Notes: a model not told the origin generated them from the sequence alone. A DNA stretch of 64,000 nt from WTFY01 sp965220875 (GCA_965220875.1 OZ244849.1:620001-684000); one strand, 5' to 3'. Positions 25,715 to 34,564 are shown, counted from the first letter of the stretch. Translations and numbers: made by a program.

Positions 25715-26599
25715 ATGCAATCCGAAAATGCAGCCAACATTGCCAAGGTCCTGATCGAGGCCCTGCCCTACATCCAGAAGTTCACGGGGAAAACCATCGT
25801 GATCAAGTACGGGGGCAACGCCATGGTCGACGAAGCGCTCAAGAGCAGCTTCGCTCGCGACGTGGTGCTGCTCAAGCACGTGGGGATCAACCCGATCATC
25901 GTGCACGGGGGCGGGCCCCAGATCGGTAAACTGCTGGAGAAAACTGGCAAGCCCAGCCGCTTCGTGGACGGCTTGCGGGTGACGGACAAGGAGACCATGG
26001 ACATCGTCGAAATGGTGCTCGGGGGGCTGGTCAACAAGGAAATCGTCCAGTTGATCAACCAGCACGGCGGGCGGGCCACCGGGATTACGGGCAAGGACGG
26101 CGGGATGGTCTATGCCAGGAAGCTGACCCTGACCCGGGATGCGCCCGCATCCGGGACATCCGAAACCATTGACCTCGGGCACACGGGGGAAGTGATCGGC
26201 GTGGATCCCTCGTTGCTGCACCACCTGACCGAGGAGCAGTTCATCCCGGTCATCGCACCGACGGCGAGCGATGCCAGCGGCAACACGCTGAACATCAACG
26301 CCGACTCGGTCGCAGGCAAGATCGCCGCGGTGCTACAGGCAGAAAAGCTGATCCTGCTGACCAACACCGTCGGCGTGCAGAAGGACGGCCAGCTGCTGAC
26401 CGGGCTGGACTACCGTGAAATCGAGGCGCTTATCTCAAGCGGCGTCATCCGGGAAGGCATGCGGCCCAAGGTGATGTGTGCCTGGGATGCCGTGGCCTCG
26501 GGCGTGAAGGCCGTTCATATCATAGACGGCAGGGTCCAGCATGCCGTGCTGCTGGAACTGTTTACCAGCGAGGGGGTCGGCACCCTGGTGCATCGCTGA
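25715..26599 (+). CDS. argB: N-acetylglutamate kinase
   Basis: Second step of arginine synthesis, 294 residues. VIKYGGNAM and VHGGGPQIG form the phosphate-binding site, and GVIREGMRPKV lies in the C-terminal region. The extended N-terminal helix (AKVLIEALPYIQKF) is the type that allows hexamer formation and arginine feedback inhibition in Pseudomonas and Thermotoga. Convergent with pyrE. Confidence 0.95.
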   Translation: MQSENAANIAKVLIEALPYIQKFTGKTIVIKYGGNAMVDEALKSSFARDVVLLKHVGINPIIVHGGGPQIGKLLEKTGKPSRFVDGLRVTDKETMDIVEMVLGGLVNKEIVQLINQHGGRATGITGKDGGMVYARKLTLTRDAPASGTSETIDLGHTGEVIGVDPSLLHHLTEEQFIPVIAPTASDASGNTLNINADSVAGKIAAVLQAEKLILLTNTVGVQKDGQLLTGLDYREIEALISSGVIREGMRPKVMCAWDAVASGVKAVHIIDGRVQHAVLLELFTSEGVGTLVHR

Positions 26600-26615
26600 A
26601 CCGGATGCGCGCGGT

Positions 26616-27266
26616 TCAGGAAGCCAGGCCCCCGAAACGCTTCATGTACTCGCGGATCTGTTCGACCGGCTTGCGGTAACGCGGGTTGGATGCCGCGTAC
26701 TGGATCAGGTCCTGGACATCTGCCACGGCAATCACCTCGATCCCGTGCTGCTGCCTGACTTCCTCCACCGCGGACAGCTCCTGCGATGTCCCCCACTCCA
26801 TGCGGTCAAAGGCGATGACCAGCCCCAGCGGCTCGGCGCCGTGCTCGCGGATGACTGCTATCGACTCCCGAACGGCCGTGCCGGCCGTGATGACGTCGTC
26901 CACGATCAGCACCCGGCCCTGCAGGGGAGCGCCGATCAGGCTGCCGGTGTCCCCGTAGTCCTTGCGCTCCTTGCGGTTGAACGCGTAGGGCAGGTTCACG
27001 CAATGCCGGCTGGACAGGGCCGTGGCCACCGTGGTGACCAGCGGGATGCCCTTGTAGGCGGGCCCGTACAGCATGTCCGCCTGGATGCCTGACTGGTTGA
27101 TGGCCTGGGCGTAAAACCGGCTCAGCCGGTCCAGGGACTGGCCGTCGTTGAACAGTCCGGTATTGAAGAAATAGGGGGCCACCCGCCCGGACTTGAGCGT
27201 GTGCTCGCCGAACAGGATGACCTTCTTCTCTACGGCAAACCGGATGAATTCCTGGCTGTTAGTCAT
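26616..27266 (-). CDS. pyrE: Orotate phosphoribosyltransferase
   Basis: Adds ribose phosphate to orotate in pyrimidine synthesis, 216 residues. The PRPP loop is VLIVDDVITAGTA; AYNRKERKDYG-like AFNRKERKDYGDTG supplies the catalytic flexible loop. ATG 27266 was chosen because MTNSQEFIRFAVE matches the family N-terminus; the frame extends 12 codons upstream. Confidence 0.95.
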   Translation of the reverse strand: MTNSQEFIRFAVEKKVILFGEHTLKSGRVAPYFFNTGLFNDGQSLDRLSRFYAQAINQSGIQADMLYGPAYKGIPLVTTVATALSSRHCVNLPYAFNRKERKDYGDTGSLIGAPLQGRVLIVDDVITAGTAVRESIAVIREHGAEPLGLVIAFDRMEWGTSQELSAVEEVRQQHGIEVIAVADVQDLIQYAASNPRYRKPVEQIREYMKRFGGLAS

Positions 27267-27433
27267 GTACCGGCCGGTTCTCGGCCTCCTCCCTGTGCGC
27301 ACTGCCTGCCCGCAACCTTCTCCTGCAGGCGGCGACGATTGATGTTCCGGGCGAAAGGATACCGCACTGGATGCAAAAGTGCCTGCGAAAATTCCGGGAC
27401 CACGGGCCGCCCGCAGAAGGCGCGCCCCGGGGC

Positions 27434-28393
27434 TCAGTGATACCGTTCGACATAGGCGTCCAGCTCGGCAAGCCGGGCGGCCTTGGAAGCTTCATCGAGA
27501 AAGGAGCCGGTGAACGAGTTGCGCGCGATGCGATGCAGCTCCCCGCCCGTCAGCCCTAGCGCCTCCTGGACCGCGGCATAATTGTCATTGATGTAGCCGC
27601 CGAAATAGGCCGGGTCGTCCGAGTTGACGGTCACGGCAAGCCGCACGTTCGACAGGGGACACACCGTGAGCACCTTGCCCTCCCGGGCCAGGCGCCGGGT
27701 CAGCTCCGGGTCATCGAGGGCGGCGTTGCCATGGTCGATCCGGTCGACGCCCAGCACCTCGACGGCTTCCCGGACATAGGATGCCGGGCCCTCTTCCCCG
27801 GCATGGGCCAGCAGCCTGTAGCCCTGCTCGCGGGCACGCCGGTAGACGCCGGCAAACTTGCCCGGCGGGTGGCCCCGTTCCGCCGCATCCAGGCCCACGC
27901 CGGTGATCCCTTCACGGAAAGGGGCGGCCGCCTCCAGCACCTCCAGCGCCTCCCGTTCGGACAGGTGGCGCCAGAAACACATGATCAGTTCGGACGTGAT
28001 GCCGAACACCTTTCCGGCATCGACACGGGCCTGCTGGATGCCCTGCATGAAGGTCTCGAACGCGATCCCGCGGGAAGTGTGTCCCTGCGGGTCGAAGAAG
28101 ATCTCCGCGTGGCGCACGCAGTCGCCATGGGCCCGCTCGAAATAGGCCCAGGTCAGGTCGTAGAAATCCTGCTCGCTGCGCAGCACCGCCATGCCCTGGA
28201 AAAAGAGATCCAGAAACTCCTGCAGGCAGCCGAAGCGGTAGGCGGCACGCGTCTCCTCCACCGAGCCGAAGCGCAGGCGCACGCCGTTGCGCTCGGCCAG
28301 CGCGAACATCATCTCCGGCTCAAGACTGCCCTCGACATGCATGTGCAGTTCTGCCTTGGGAAGGCCGTCGATAAATGGCCTCATTTCATTCAT
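27434..28393 (-). CDS. Adenine/adenosine deaminase family protein (adenine deaminase likely)
   Basis: A 319-residue purine deaminase. Zinc ligands lie in ELHMHVEGS and LLAHAGEEGP; HGNAALDDP and VTVNSDDPAYF complete the site. The segment VGLDAAERGHPPGKF resembles the GHPPSKF motif of bacterial and yeast adenine deaminases more than adenosine deaminase, so adenine to hypoxanthine is the likelier reaction. ATG 28393 has GGAGGAG directly upstream, which settles the start. Confidence 0.85.
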   Translation of the reverse strand: MNEMRPFIDGLPKAELHMHVEGSLEPEMMFALAERNGVRLRFGSVEETRAAYRFGCLQEFLDLFFQGMAVLRSEQDFYDLTWAYFERAHGDCVRHAEIFFDPQGHTSRGIAFETFMQGIQQARVDAGKVFGITSELIMCFWRHLSEREALEVLEAAAPFREGITGVGLDAAERGHPPGKFAGVYRRAREQGYRLLAHAGEEGPASYVREAVEVLGVDRIDHGNAALDDPELTRRLAREGKVLTVCPLSNVRLAVTVNSDDPAYFGGYINDNYAAVQEALGLTGGELHRIARNSFTGSFLDEASKAARLAELDAYVERYH

Positions 28394-28588
28394 GTCGCTC
28401 CTCCGAGCCTCGTGGTACCGCCGCAACCGGCGCCCCGAGTGTACCGTCCTGCAGGACAAACCGTAAAGGGTGCGTTGCCGGCTCGAGCCCGCCGCTTCGT
28501 CCTGGACCGGGCCTTGCGGCTGGACAAAGCCCCGCAGCCGTGCACAATGTGCGTAAAACCTGATCCACTACCCGACGGCGACTTCCCG

Positions 28589-29287
28589 ATGAACTACACG
28601 CTCGGTCCCTTTCTTGCCGCCTCGCTGGCGCTGGCTGAGGCTGCCACGGAGCGCCCGGCCCTGCCGGACGGCTTTGTCTACCTGGACCAGGCCATACCCG
28701 ACCTGGTCATCGAGTTGCGTTATGCCACCCCGGACAACTTTGTCGGGCAGCCGGTCGACGGCTACCGGCATGCCCAGGCGGTCCTGGCCGCACCCGCAGC
28801 GGAAGCACTGGCCGGGGTCCAGGCCGCACTGCGGCCATTCGGCCTGAGGCTCAAGGTCTTCGATGCCTACCGCCCCCAGCACGCGGTCGATCACTTCGTG
28901 CGCTGGGGCAGGGACCTGCAGGACCAGCGGGCCAAGCCGGAGTATTATCCCGATGTCGCGAAGGAGGACCTGTTCAAGCTGGGCTATATCGCTGCCCGCT
29001 CCAGCCACTCGCGGGGCAGCACGGTGGACCTGACGATCGTCTACCGGGACCGTGCCGGCCGGGTCCGAGAGCTGGACATGGGCTCTCGCTTCGACTTCTT
29101 CGGCAAGCGGTCCTGGCCGGCCAACCCCGCGATCCCGGCCGCACAGCGCGCCCACCGCATGCTCCTGCAGAACCTGATGAAGGCGCACGGCTTCGTTCCC
29201 TACGACCAGGAATGGTGGCATTTCACGCTTCGCGACGAGCCCTACCCGGACACGTACTTCGACTTCCCGATCCAGGGCTCTCCATGA
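28589..29287 (+). CDS. D-alanyl-D-alanine dipeptidase (VanX/DdpX family)
   Basis: A 232-residue zinc peptidase of the VanX group. SSHSRGSTVDLT carries the His and Asp metal ligands, EWWHF carries the catalytic Glu and the third ligand, and VFDAYRPQHAVDHF has the conserved Arg. The N-terminus (about 19 residues) is weakly hydrophobic, so export is possible but unclear. Likely role is recycling of cell-wall D-Ala-D-Ala; an AmpG-like muropeptide transporter lies about 0.85 kb downstream. No VanR/S/H/A genes are near, so vancomycin-type resistance is not suggested. Confidence 0.88.
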   Translation: MNYTLGPFLAASLALAEAATERPALPDGFVYLDQAIPDLVIELRYATPDNFVGQPVDGYRHAQAVLAAPAAEALAGVQAALRPFGLRLKVFDAYRPQHAVDHFVRWGRDLQDQRAKPEYYPDVAKEDLFKLGYIAARSSHSRGSTVDLTIVYRDRAGRVRELDMGSRFDFFGKRSWPANPAIPAAQRAHRMLLQNLMKAHGFVPYDQEWWHFTLRDEPYPDTYFDFPIQGSP

Positions 29288-29365
29288 TGCACCGTATTGC
29301 CGGGCGGGGCGGGGAGAGCCCCCCGGCCGTGCATTACAGGGCCGCAGCCATTATGCTTGCATCCC

Positions 29366-30142
29366 ATGCGCATCATCACCCTGAACGTGAACGGCATCCG
29401 TGCGGCCGCCCGCAAGGGATTTTTCGCCTGGCTGGCCCGGCAGGATGCGGACCTGGTCTGCCTGCAGGAAACCAAGGCGCAGCGACACCAGCTGGAGCAG
29501 GATACGACCTACTTCCCTGCCGGATACCACTGCCATTACGTGGATGCGCTGAAAAAAGGCTACAGCGGGGTTGCGGTGTACAGCCGCCACCGGCCGGAGC
29601 GGATCCTCAGCGGCTACGGTGACCGCGAATTCGACGAGGAGGGACGCTATCTGGAACTGCAGTTCGGCGCCCTCGCGGTGGTTTCCGTGTATGCGCCCTC
29701 CGGGTCTTCCAGCGATGCACGCCAGCAGGCCAAGTACCGCTTCATGGACAGCTTCATGCTGCACCTGAAAAAGCTCAAGCGCCGGCGCAGGCCCTACATC
29801 CTGTGCGGGGACTGGAACATCGCGCACCGGGAGATCGACCTCAAGAACTGGCGCGGCAACCGGAAGAATTCCGGCTTCCTGCCGGAGGAGCGTGCCTGGC
29901 TGGACACCCTGTTTGACAGGGTGGGCTACCTGGACGTGTTCCGCGAGATCAACCAGCAGGAAGACCAGTACACCTGGTGGTCCAACCGCGGCCAGGCCTG
30001 GGCCAAGAACGTCGGCTGGCGCATCGACTACCACGTCGCGTCCCCCGGCCTGGAAGGAAAGGCGCTGCGTGCCGACATCTACCTCAGGGATAGGTTTTCC
30101 GACCATGCGCCGCTCACCATAGACTACGACCTCGCGATTTGA
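29366..30142 (+). CDS. Exodeoxyribonuclease III family AP endonuclease (copy 1)
   Basis: A 258-residue endonuclease/exonuclease/phosphatase-fold enzyme for base-excision repair. LNVNGIRAA, LQETK (metal Glu), GDWNIAH and SDHAPL (catalytic Asp-His) are present. It belongs to a different subgroup from the second copy at 33.7-34.5 kb: it has KGFFAWL at the N-terminus and KNVGWRIDYHVAS near the C-terminus. Its stop overlaps the TTG start of the next gene. Confidence 0.93.
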   Translation: MRIITLNVNGIRAAARKGFFAWLARQDADLVCLQETKAQRHQLEQDTTYFPAGYHCHYVDALKKGYSGVAVYSRHRPERILSGYGDREFDEEGRYLELQFGALAVVSVYAPSGSSSDARQQAKYRFMDSFMLHLKKLKRRRRPYILCGDWNIAHREIDLKNWRGNRKNSGFLPEERAWLDTLFDRVGYLDVFREINQQEDQYTWWSNRGQAWAKNVGWRIDYHVASPGLEGKALRADIYLRDRFSDHAPLTIDYDLAI

Positions 30143-31470
30143 TCCTGTCAAGAGACAAGCTGCTGTTGTGGGGAAACGCCTTCGGCGTGTACACCCGGCC
30201 CCGGGTCATCGCCATGCTGTTTTTGGGCTTTTCCGCGGGGCTGCCGCTGTTCCTCGTGTTCGGCACGCTTTCCGTGTGGCTGCGCCGCGAGGGGATCGAT
30301 CGCACGACCATCGGTTTCGTCTCCTGGGTCGCCATCCTGTACGGGTTCAAGTTCGTGTGGGCGCCTCTTGTCGACCGCCTGCCGCTGCCGTTGCTGACCG
30401 CCTGGCTGGGCCAGCGGCGCAGCTGGATGCTGCTTGCGCAATGCGGGGTGCTGGCCGGCCTGTGGCTGATGGCCTCGAACAACCCGGCCGCCTCGCTGAA
30501 CACCCTGGTGGCCGCTGCCCTGCTCGTGGCATTCAGTTCCGCCACCCAGGACATCAGCATCGACGCCTGGCGCATCGAGGCGGTTCCCGTGGACCTGCAG
30601 GGGGCCATGGCCGGCACGTACCAGCTCGGATACCGCCTGGGACTGATCCTGGCCGGAGGCGGTGCCCTGGTGATTGCGGGCAACAGTTCCTGGAACCTCG
30701 CATACTTCACCATGGGATGTGCCATGCTCATCGGCATGCTGACCACCCTGCTGGTCAGTGAACCCGAGCACCCGGCCCGTGCGCCGGCCTCCCCCCGGCA
30801 CACGCACGTGCTGCACCGGCTCGGGGCCTGGTTCGTCGAAGCGGTGGTGTTTCCCTTCGTCGAGTTTTTCAAGCGCAACGGTGCGATGGCCCTCGTGATC
30901 CTGCTGTTCATCGGCCTGTTCCGCATCAGTGACATCACCATGGGCGTCATGACCGGCCCGCTGTATGTGGACATGGGCTTCACGGACGAGCAGATCGGCT
31001 GGGTCTCCAAGACCTTCGGGATCATTGTCACGATCGTGGGGGCCCTGCTTGGCGGGGTGCTGGTGATGCGCTACGGAATCCTGCCCATGCTGATCGTCGC
31101 GGCCGTGCTCGTCGTGACCACCAACCTGGTGTTCGCCTGGCTGTCCACCCTGGGCCCGGATCTCGTCTGGCTGGCCCTGGTCATCACCGCGGACAACCTG
31201 AGCGGTGGCATCGCGGGCTCGACGTTCATCGCCTACCTGTCCAGCCTGACCAACCGTGCCTACACGGCCACCCAGTACGCCCTGTTCAGTTCGCTGATGC
31301 TGCTTCCCGCCAAGTTCATAGGCGGGTTTTCAGGCAAGGTCGTGGACGAGTACGGCTACATCCTTTTCTTCCTCTATGCCGGACTGCTCGGCATTCCCGC
31401 CGTGCTGCTGGCCATCTACCTGATGTCCCGCAAAAACCGGTTCCAGGGGGCCGTGCGGACTGAAGCCTGA
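30139..31470 (+). CDS. AmpG-like major facilitator transporter
   Basis: A 443-residue protein with about 12 transmembrane segments. FSAGLPLFLVFGTLSVWLRREG, KFVWAPLVDR, RRSWMLLAQ and SSATQDISIDAWRIE are the signature stretches of AmpG, the inner-membrane importer of anhydromuropeptides. The only usable start is TTG 30139, overlapping the upstream stop as TTGA, so translation is probably coupled. No ampD or ampC is nearby. Confidence 0.88.
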   Translation: MILSRDKLLLWGNAFGVYTRPRVIAMLFLGFSAGLPLFLVFGTLSVWLRREGIDRTTIGFVSWVAILYGFKFVWAPLVDRLPLPLLTAWLGQRRSWMLLAQCGVLAGLWLMASNNPAASLNTLVAAALLVAFSSATQDISIDAWRIEAVPVDLQGAMAGTYQLGYRLGLILAGGGALVIAGNSSWNLAYFTMGCAMLIGMLTTLLVSEPEHPARAPASPRHTHVLHRLGAWFVEAVVFPFVEFFKRNGAMALVILLFIGLFRISDITMGVMTGPLYVDMGFTDEQIGWVSKTFGIIVTIVGALLGGVLVMRYGILPMLIVAAVLVVTTNLVFAWLSTLGPDLVWLALVITADNLSGGIAGSTFIAYLSSLTNRAYTATQYALFSSLMLLPAKFIGGFSGKVVDEYGYILFFLYAGLLGIPAVLLAIYLMSRKNRFQGAVRTEA

Positions 31471-31528
31471 CCGGCCGGGCCGGCCTTTGTCTGCCTCAGG
31501 CCCATTCTGGCCGATTTGCGGCTCCCTG

Positions 31529-31644
31529 ATGTTGACAAAAACTGTTTATATGTTTAAAAATATCTTACACCATGTTGACAGTTTACGCTAAAAGTTTTAA
31601 ATCAAATCAGAATATGTTAACAAAATAGTGCTTAAATGTTTTAA
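31529..31644. repeat. Six-copy 9-bp repeat array at about 21-bp spacing (iteron- or operator-like)
   Basis: Copies related to ATGTTnAnA start at 31529 (ATGTTGACA), 31550 (ATGTTTAAA), 31572 (ATGTTGACA), 31592 (AAGTTTTAA, weakest), 31614 (ATGTTAACA) and 31636 (ATGTTTTAA). Spacings are 21, 22, 20, 22 and 22 bp, about two helical turns, so all sites face the same side of the DNA. The array is strongly AT-rich within GC-rich DNA and ends just before the start of the HTH-ATPase-STAS-like gene. Two copies contain TTGACA and may overlap -35 boxes (31532-31537, 31575-31580). Confidence 0.6.
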
Positions 31645-31656
31645 GTGTGGGTTACC

Positions 31657-32694
31657 ATGCGACGCAGATCTGAAAAAACCAGGGCGTTACGCAAGTTCAT
31701 TCTGAACAGCGTGGCGAAATATCCCACAGGGATAGGCCGGCTCTGCGCTGAAAGGTTCGGCATATCTCGCCAGGCGGTTTCAAGGCACCTGAATGATCTC
31801 GTAAAGGAAGGCCTGCTTACCGTGACGGGGCAGACCAGACGCCGGGAATTCAAGTTGCGTGCCTTTGTTGACGAGCATTTCAAGCTCGAGGTGGACCACG
31901 ACAGTGCAGAGGACGTGATCTGGAGTGATTGCGTGCAACCCTTGCTGGCTGACTCAAAAGAGAACGTCCTGGACATTTGCGAGTACGGGTTCACAGAAAT
32001 GGTAAACAACGTTATTTCCCATTCAGGCTCTGAAACGCTTTCTGTGTCTGTAAAACGCTCTGCAGGAAGAACCCGGCTGCAGGTACATGATGTGGGAATC
32101 GGGATCTTCAGAAAAATACAGGACGACTTCAATCTGCACGATCCCCGTCACGCGTTGCTGGAGCTCAGCAAGGGAAAGCTGACTTCGGACCCCTCCCTCC
32201 ATACCGGTGAAGGAATTTTCTTTACCTCGAGAATGTTCGACGTATTCAATCTCTGGTCAGAAAACTTCTTCTTTGCAAGACGTTTCAAGGGCGATGAATG
32301 GCTGACACAGGCCGACGGGGTGAAACAGTCTGTAAAAGGGACCTGTGTCTACATGGAAATTTCAGAGGACAGTGAGAGGGAGATGAAAGAAGTGTTTGAT
32401 GAGTACGCCTGTGAAGACGCAGGCCGGGGGTTCACCCGGACCCATGTGGTACTGGGTCTGCTTCGCCAGGAAAACGGGAAATTGCTCTCCAGGTCCCAGG
32501 CCAAGCGCCTGCTGTCACGCACGGACCAGTTTCAAGAGGTGGTGTTGGATTTTCAGGGCATTACCTACATCGGGCAGGCCTTCGCAGACGAAATCTTCCG
32601 GGTGTACAGGAACCAGCACCCGGAAGCCGTGATCCATCGGGTACATGCCACAGACGAGGTGGAAGAAATGATTGCAAGAGTGACCAGGGAATGA
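31657..32694 (+). CDS. HTH - HATPase - STAS-like (DUF4325) single-chain regulator
   Basis: A 345-residue cytoplasmic protein with three apparent parts. Residues about 10-60 form a winged helix-turn-helix (GISRQAVSRHLNDLVKEGLL). Residues about 75-220 have GHKL-ATPase boxes: E-x3-N in EMVNNVISHS, DVGIGIF and HTGEGIFFTSRMFD. The last 100 residues (TRTHVVLGLL to GITYIGQAFADEIFRVY) fit the STAS-like DUF4325 domain. Anti-sigma kinases and their STAS partners are normally separate proteins; here both are fused to a DNA-binding domain. ATG 31657 was chosen; GTG 31645 is an alternative. Its codons are less GC-rich than its neighbours. Regulatory target unknown. Confidence 0.75.
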   Translation: MRRRSEKTRALRKFILNSVAKYPTGIGRLCAERFGISRQAVSRHLNDLVKEGLLTVTGQTRRREFKLRAFVDEHFKLEVDHDSAEDVIWSDCVQPLLADSKENVLDICEYGFTEMVNNVISHSGSETLSVSVKRSAGRTRLQVHDVGIGIFRKIQDDFNLHDPRHALLELSKGKLTSDPSLHTGEGIFFTSRMFDVFNLWSENFFFARRFKGDEWLTQADGVKQSVKGTCVYMEISEDSEREMKEVFDEYACEDAGRGFTRTHVVLGLLRQENGKLLSRSQAKRLLSRTDQFQEVVLDFQGITYIGQAFADEIFRVYRNQHPEAVIHRVHATDEVEEMIARVTRE

Positions 32695-32761
32695 GCTTCC
32701 TGCTGGACACACCTTGCGGGCCGTGTTCCGTGCCGCGGCCATTTGGAGCCCGGGTCGAAAT

Positions 32762-32784
32762 GAAGCCGGGGGGCGCCCCGCTTC
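32762..32784. terminator. Possible hairpin between convergent genes
   Basis: GAAGC-CGGGG and CCCC-GCTTC can pair around a GGCG loop with one bulged base. It sits between the convergent STAS-like and ParA-like genes. There is no T-run on either side, so it would be a weak or Rho-aided terminator. Confidence 0.3.
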
Positions 32785-32864
32785 CCGTTCGGTTTGAACC
32801 GTCTGAAACGCCCTGAAAGGACGTCAAGCCGTTGATTTACAAGCAATTCCCATGACAGGAAGGC

Positions 32865-33503
32865 CTACGGTTGGCTACGCTTGCTCCGGATCCATTTGAG
32901 GATGGGCTGCCATTGCTCGCGGTCCACGGCCGTCGCGGCCGGGCCCAGTTCGAAGATCCCCAGGCCGCGCTCGGCCGCACGGATGTAATGCTGGCTGTCC
33001 CGCAGCATGGTCAGGAAGGGAATTTTCTGGCGGCGCAGGAAATCGTCGAGTTCCCAGTAGATCCTGGTGAAATCCCGTGACCGGTTTGCCAGCAGCGCGA
33101 GCTTGGCCCTTTTCCGCTGCATGGGCGCGGTGCTTCGGATCTCGTCGATGAAGTCCGCGGCCGCGCGCATGTCCATCGGGGAGGGCAGCACGGGAATCAG
33201 GATGCTCTGCGCCCGGCTGGCCAGCCTGCCCAGTGCCGCACCATGCAGGCCGGCCGGCACGTCCATGATCGCGTAGTCCGTGTTGCGCCCCGCGCGCTGG
33301 GTGTTCTCCCCGTGGGCCGCGATGCCGCGAATCGGCGCCCGGCCTGGCGGGCGGGCGGCAAGCCATGCCATGCTGGAACCCTGCGGGTCGAAATCCAGCA
33401 GCACCACCTTCTTGTCCCTCGTCGCAAAGTACGATGCGAGATTCGTCGCTACCGTGGATTTGCCAGACCCCCCCTTGGAATTCATTACCATGATCGTGCG
33501 CAT
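32865..33503 (-). CDS. Orphan ParA-family ATPase
   Basis: A 212-residue deviant-Walker ATPase. KGGSGKST at residues 10-17 is Walker A with the signature lysine, and VVLLDFDPQGSS is the A' motif. It is shorter than chromosomal ParA and has no N-terminal DNA-binding extension and no adjacent ParB, unlike the parAB pair at 47-49 kb. Small ParA proteins of this kind position chemoreceptor arrays, carboxysomes or plasmids. Here the cargo is unknown. Convergent with the HTH-ATPase-STAS-like gene. Confidence 0.85.
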   Translation of the reverse strand: MRTIMVMNSKGGSGKSTVATNLASYFATRDKKVVLLDFDPQGSSMAWLAARPPGRAPIRGIAAHGENTQRAGRNTDYAIMDVPAGLHGAALGRLASRAQSILIPVLPSPMDMRAAADFIDEIRSTAPMQRKRAKLALLANRSRDFTRIYWELDDFLRRQKIPFLTMLRDSQHYIRAAERGLGIFELGPAATAVDREQWQPILKWIRSKRSQP

Positions 33504-33743
33504 GACCTACCTCCCGGTATTAAAAACCCGAGCCCGACCGCTTGCAGCGGAACCCCGCCGGATACAAGGCAGCCTGGCTTCAGGAGTCTTTTAGCAAAAC
33601 GGGCGCGATTCTGCAATCTGGCCGTCACTGCGGGAGGCCTGCAGGGCGCGCTTCGCCCGCCCGCTGTCCACCCTCCCGGGCGGGGTGCTCGTATTATGCG
33701 TGTTTTTAGAAATTCACGGCAAATCGATGTGCTTTAGCGGATT

Positions 33744-34511
33744 TTAGATGCTAAATTCTGCAATTACCGGTGCATGGTCAGAGGGCCGGGGGTGCCTGCG
33801 CGGCGCCTTGTCGACGACACTGAAACGGCACAGGGCTTCCAGTGGCTCGCTCGCCAGGATCAGGTCGATGCGCAGACCCCGGTTGCGGCGAAACGCCCCG
33901 GCGCGGTAGTCCCACCAGCTGAAGCTGTCCGGTTCCTGCTCGAACAGCCGGAACGTGTCCACCAGGCCCAGGTCCAGCATGGCCTTCAGGGCCTCCCGTT
34001 CCGCCGTGCTGCAGAGGATCTTCTCTTCCCAGGCCGCCGGGTCGTGCACGTCCTGGTCTTCCGGGGCGATGTTGAAGTCGCCCAGGACCACGTAGCGGGG
34101 AAAGCGCTGCAGGTCCTGACGGAGAAACGCGGTCACCTTGCGCAGCCACGCCAGCTTGTAGGCGTACTTTTCGGACCCCACCTCCGAACCGTTCACGACA
34201 TACAGGTTGAGCACCCGCACCTCCCCGACCGTCACGGCAAGAATCCGCCGCTGCGGGTCCTCCAGGCCCTCGATTTCCGTGCGCACGTCGCCGACCGGCT
34301 GGCGGGTCAAAACGGCCACCCCGTTATAGGTTTTCTGACCGGAATAGGCGGCGTGATACCCCGCCTCCCGGATTGCATCGACCGGGAACTCCTCGTCCAC
34401 GAGCTTGGTCTCCTGCAGCGCCAGCACATCGACCGGGTTGTCCTGCAGCCAGTCCAGGACCTGCTCCAGGCGCACGCGCAGCGAATTGACGTTCCAGGAT
34501 GCGATTCTCAT
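33744..34511 (-). CDS. xthA: Exodeoxyribonuclease III (copy 2)
   Basis: A 255-residue AP endonuclease/3'-5' exonuclease for base-excision repair. MRIASWNVNSLRVRL, LQETKL, VLGDFNIAPEDQDVHDP and SDHAPV are the classical XthA motifs, including the catalytic Asp-His pair. ATG 34511 starts at the conserved N-terminus. It lies 53 bp downstream of gyrB on the same strand and could share its transcript. A second, more distant family member lies at 29.4-30.1 kb. Confidence 0.94.
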   Translation of the reverse strand: MRIASWNVNSLRVRLEQVLDWLQDNPVDVLALQETKLVDEEFPVDAIREAGYHAAYSGQKTYNGVAVLTRQPVGDVRTEIEGLEDPQRRILAVTVGEVRVLNLYVVNGSEVGSEKYAYKLAWLRKVTAFLRQDLQRFPRYVVLGDFNIAPEDQDVHDPAAWEEKILCSTAEREALKAMLDLGLVDTFRLFEQEPDSFSWWDYRAGAFRRNRGLRIDLILASEPLEALCRFSVVDKAPRRHPRPSDHAPVIAEFSI

Positions 34512-34564
34512 CTTGCAGGCCTCAGGATCCGGGATCGGGCGGCGGTCCGGGCAAGTCGGCGCGG

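Noticed and set aside
28589..29287. Vancomycin resistance gene (vanX)
   Set aside because: Only the dipeptidase family is present; no ligase, dehydrogenase or two-component genes are near, and the host appears Gram-negative.
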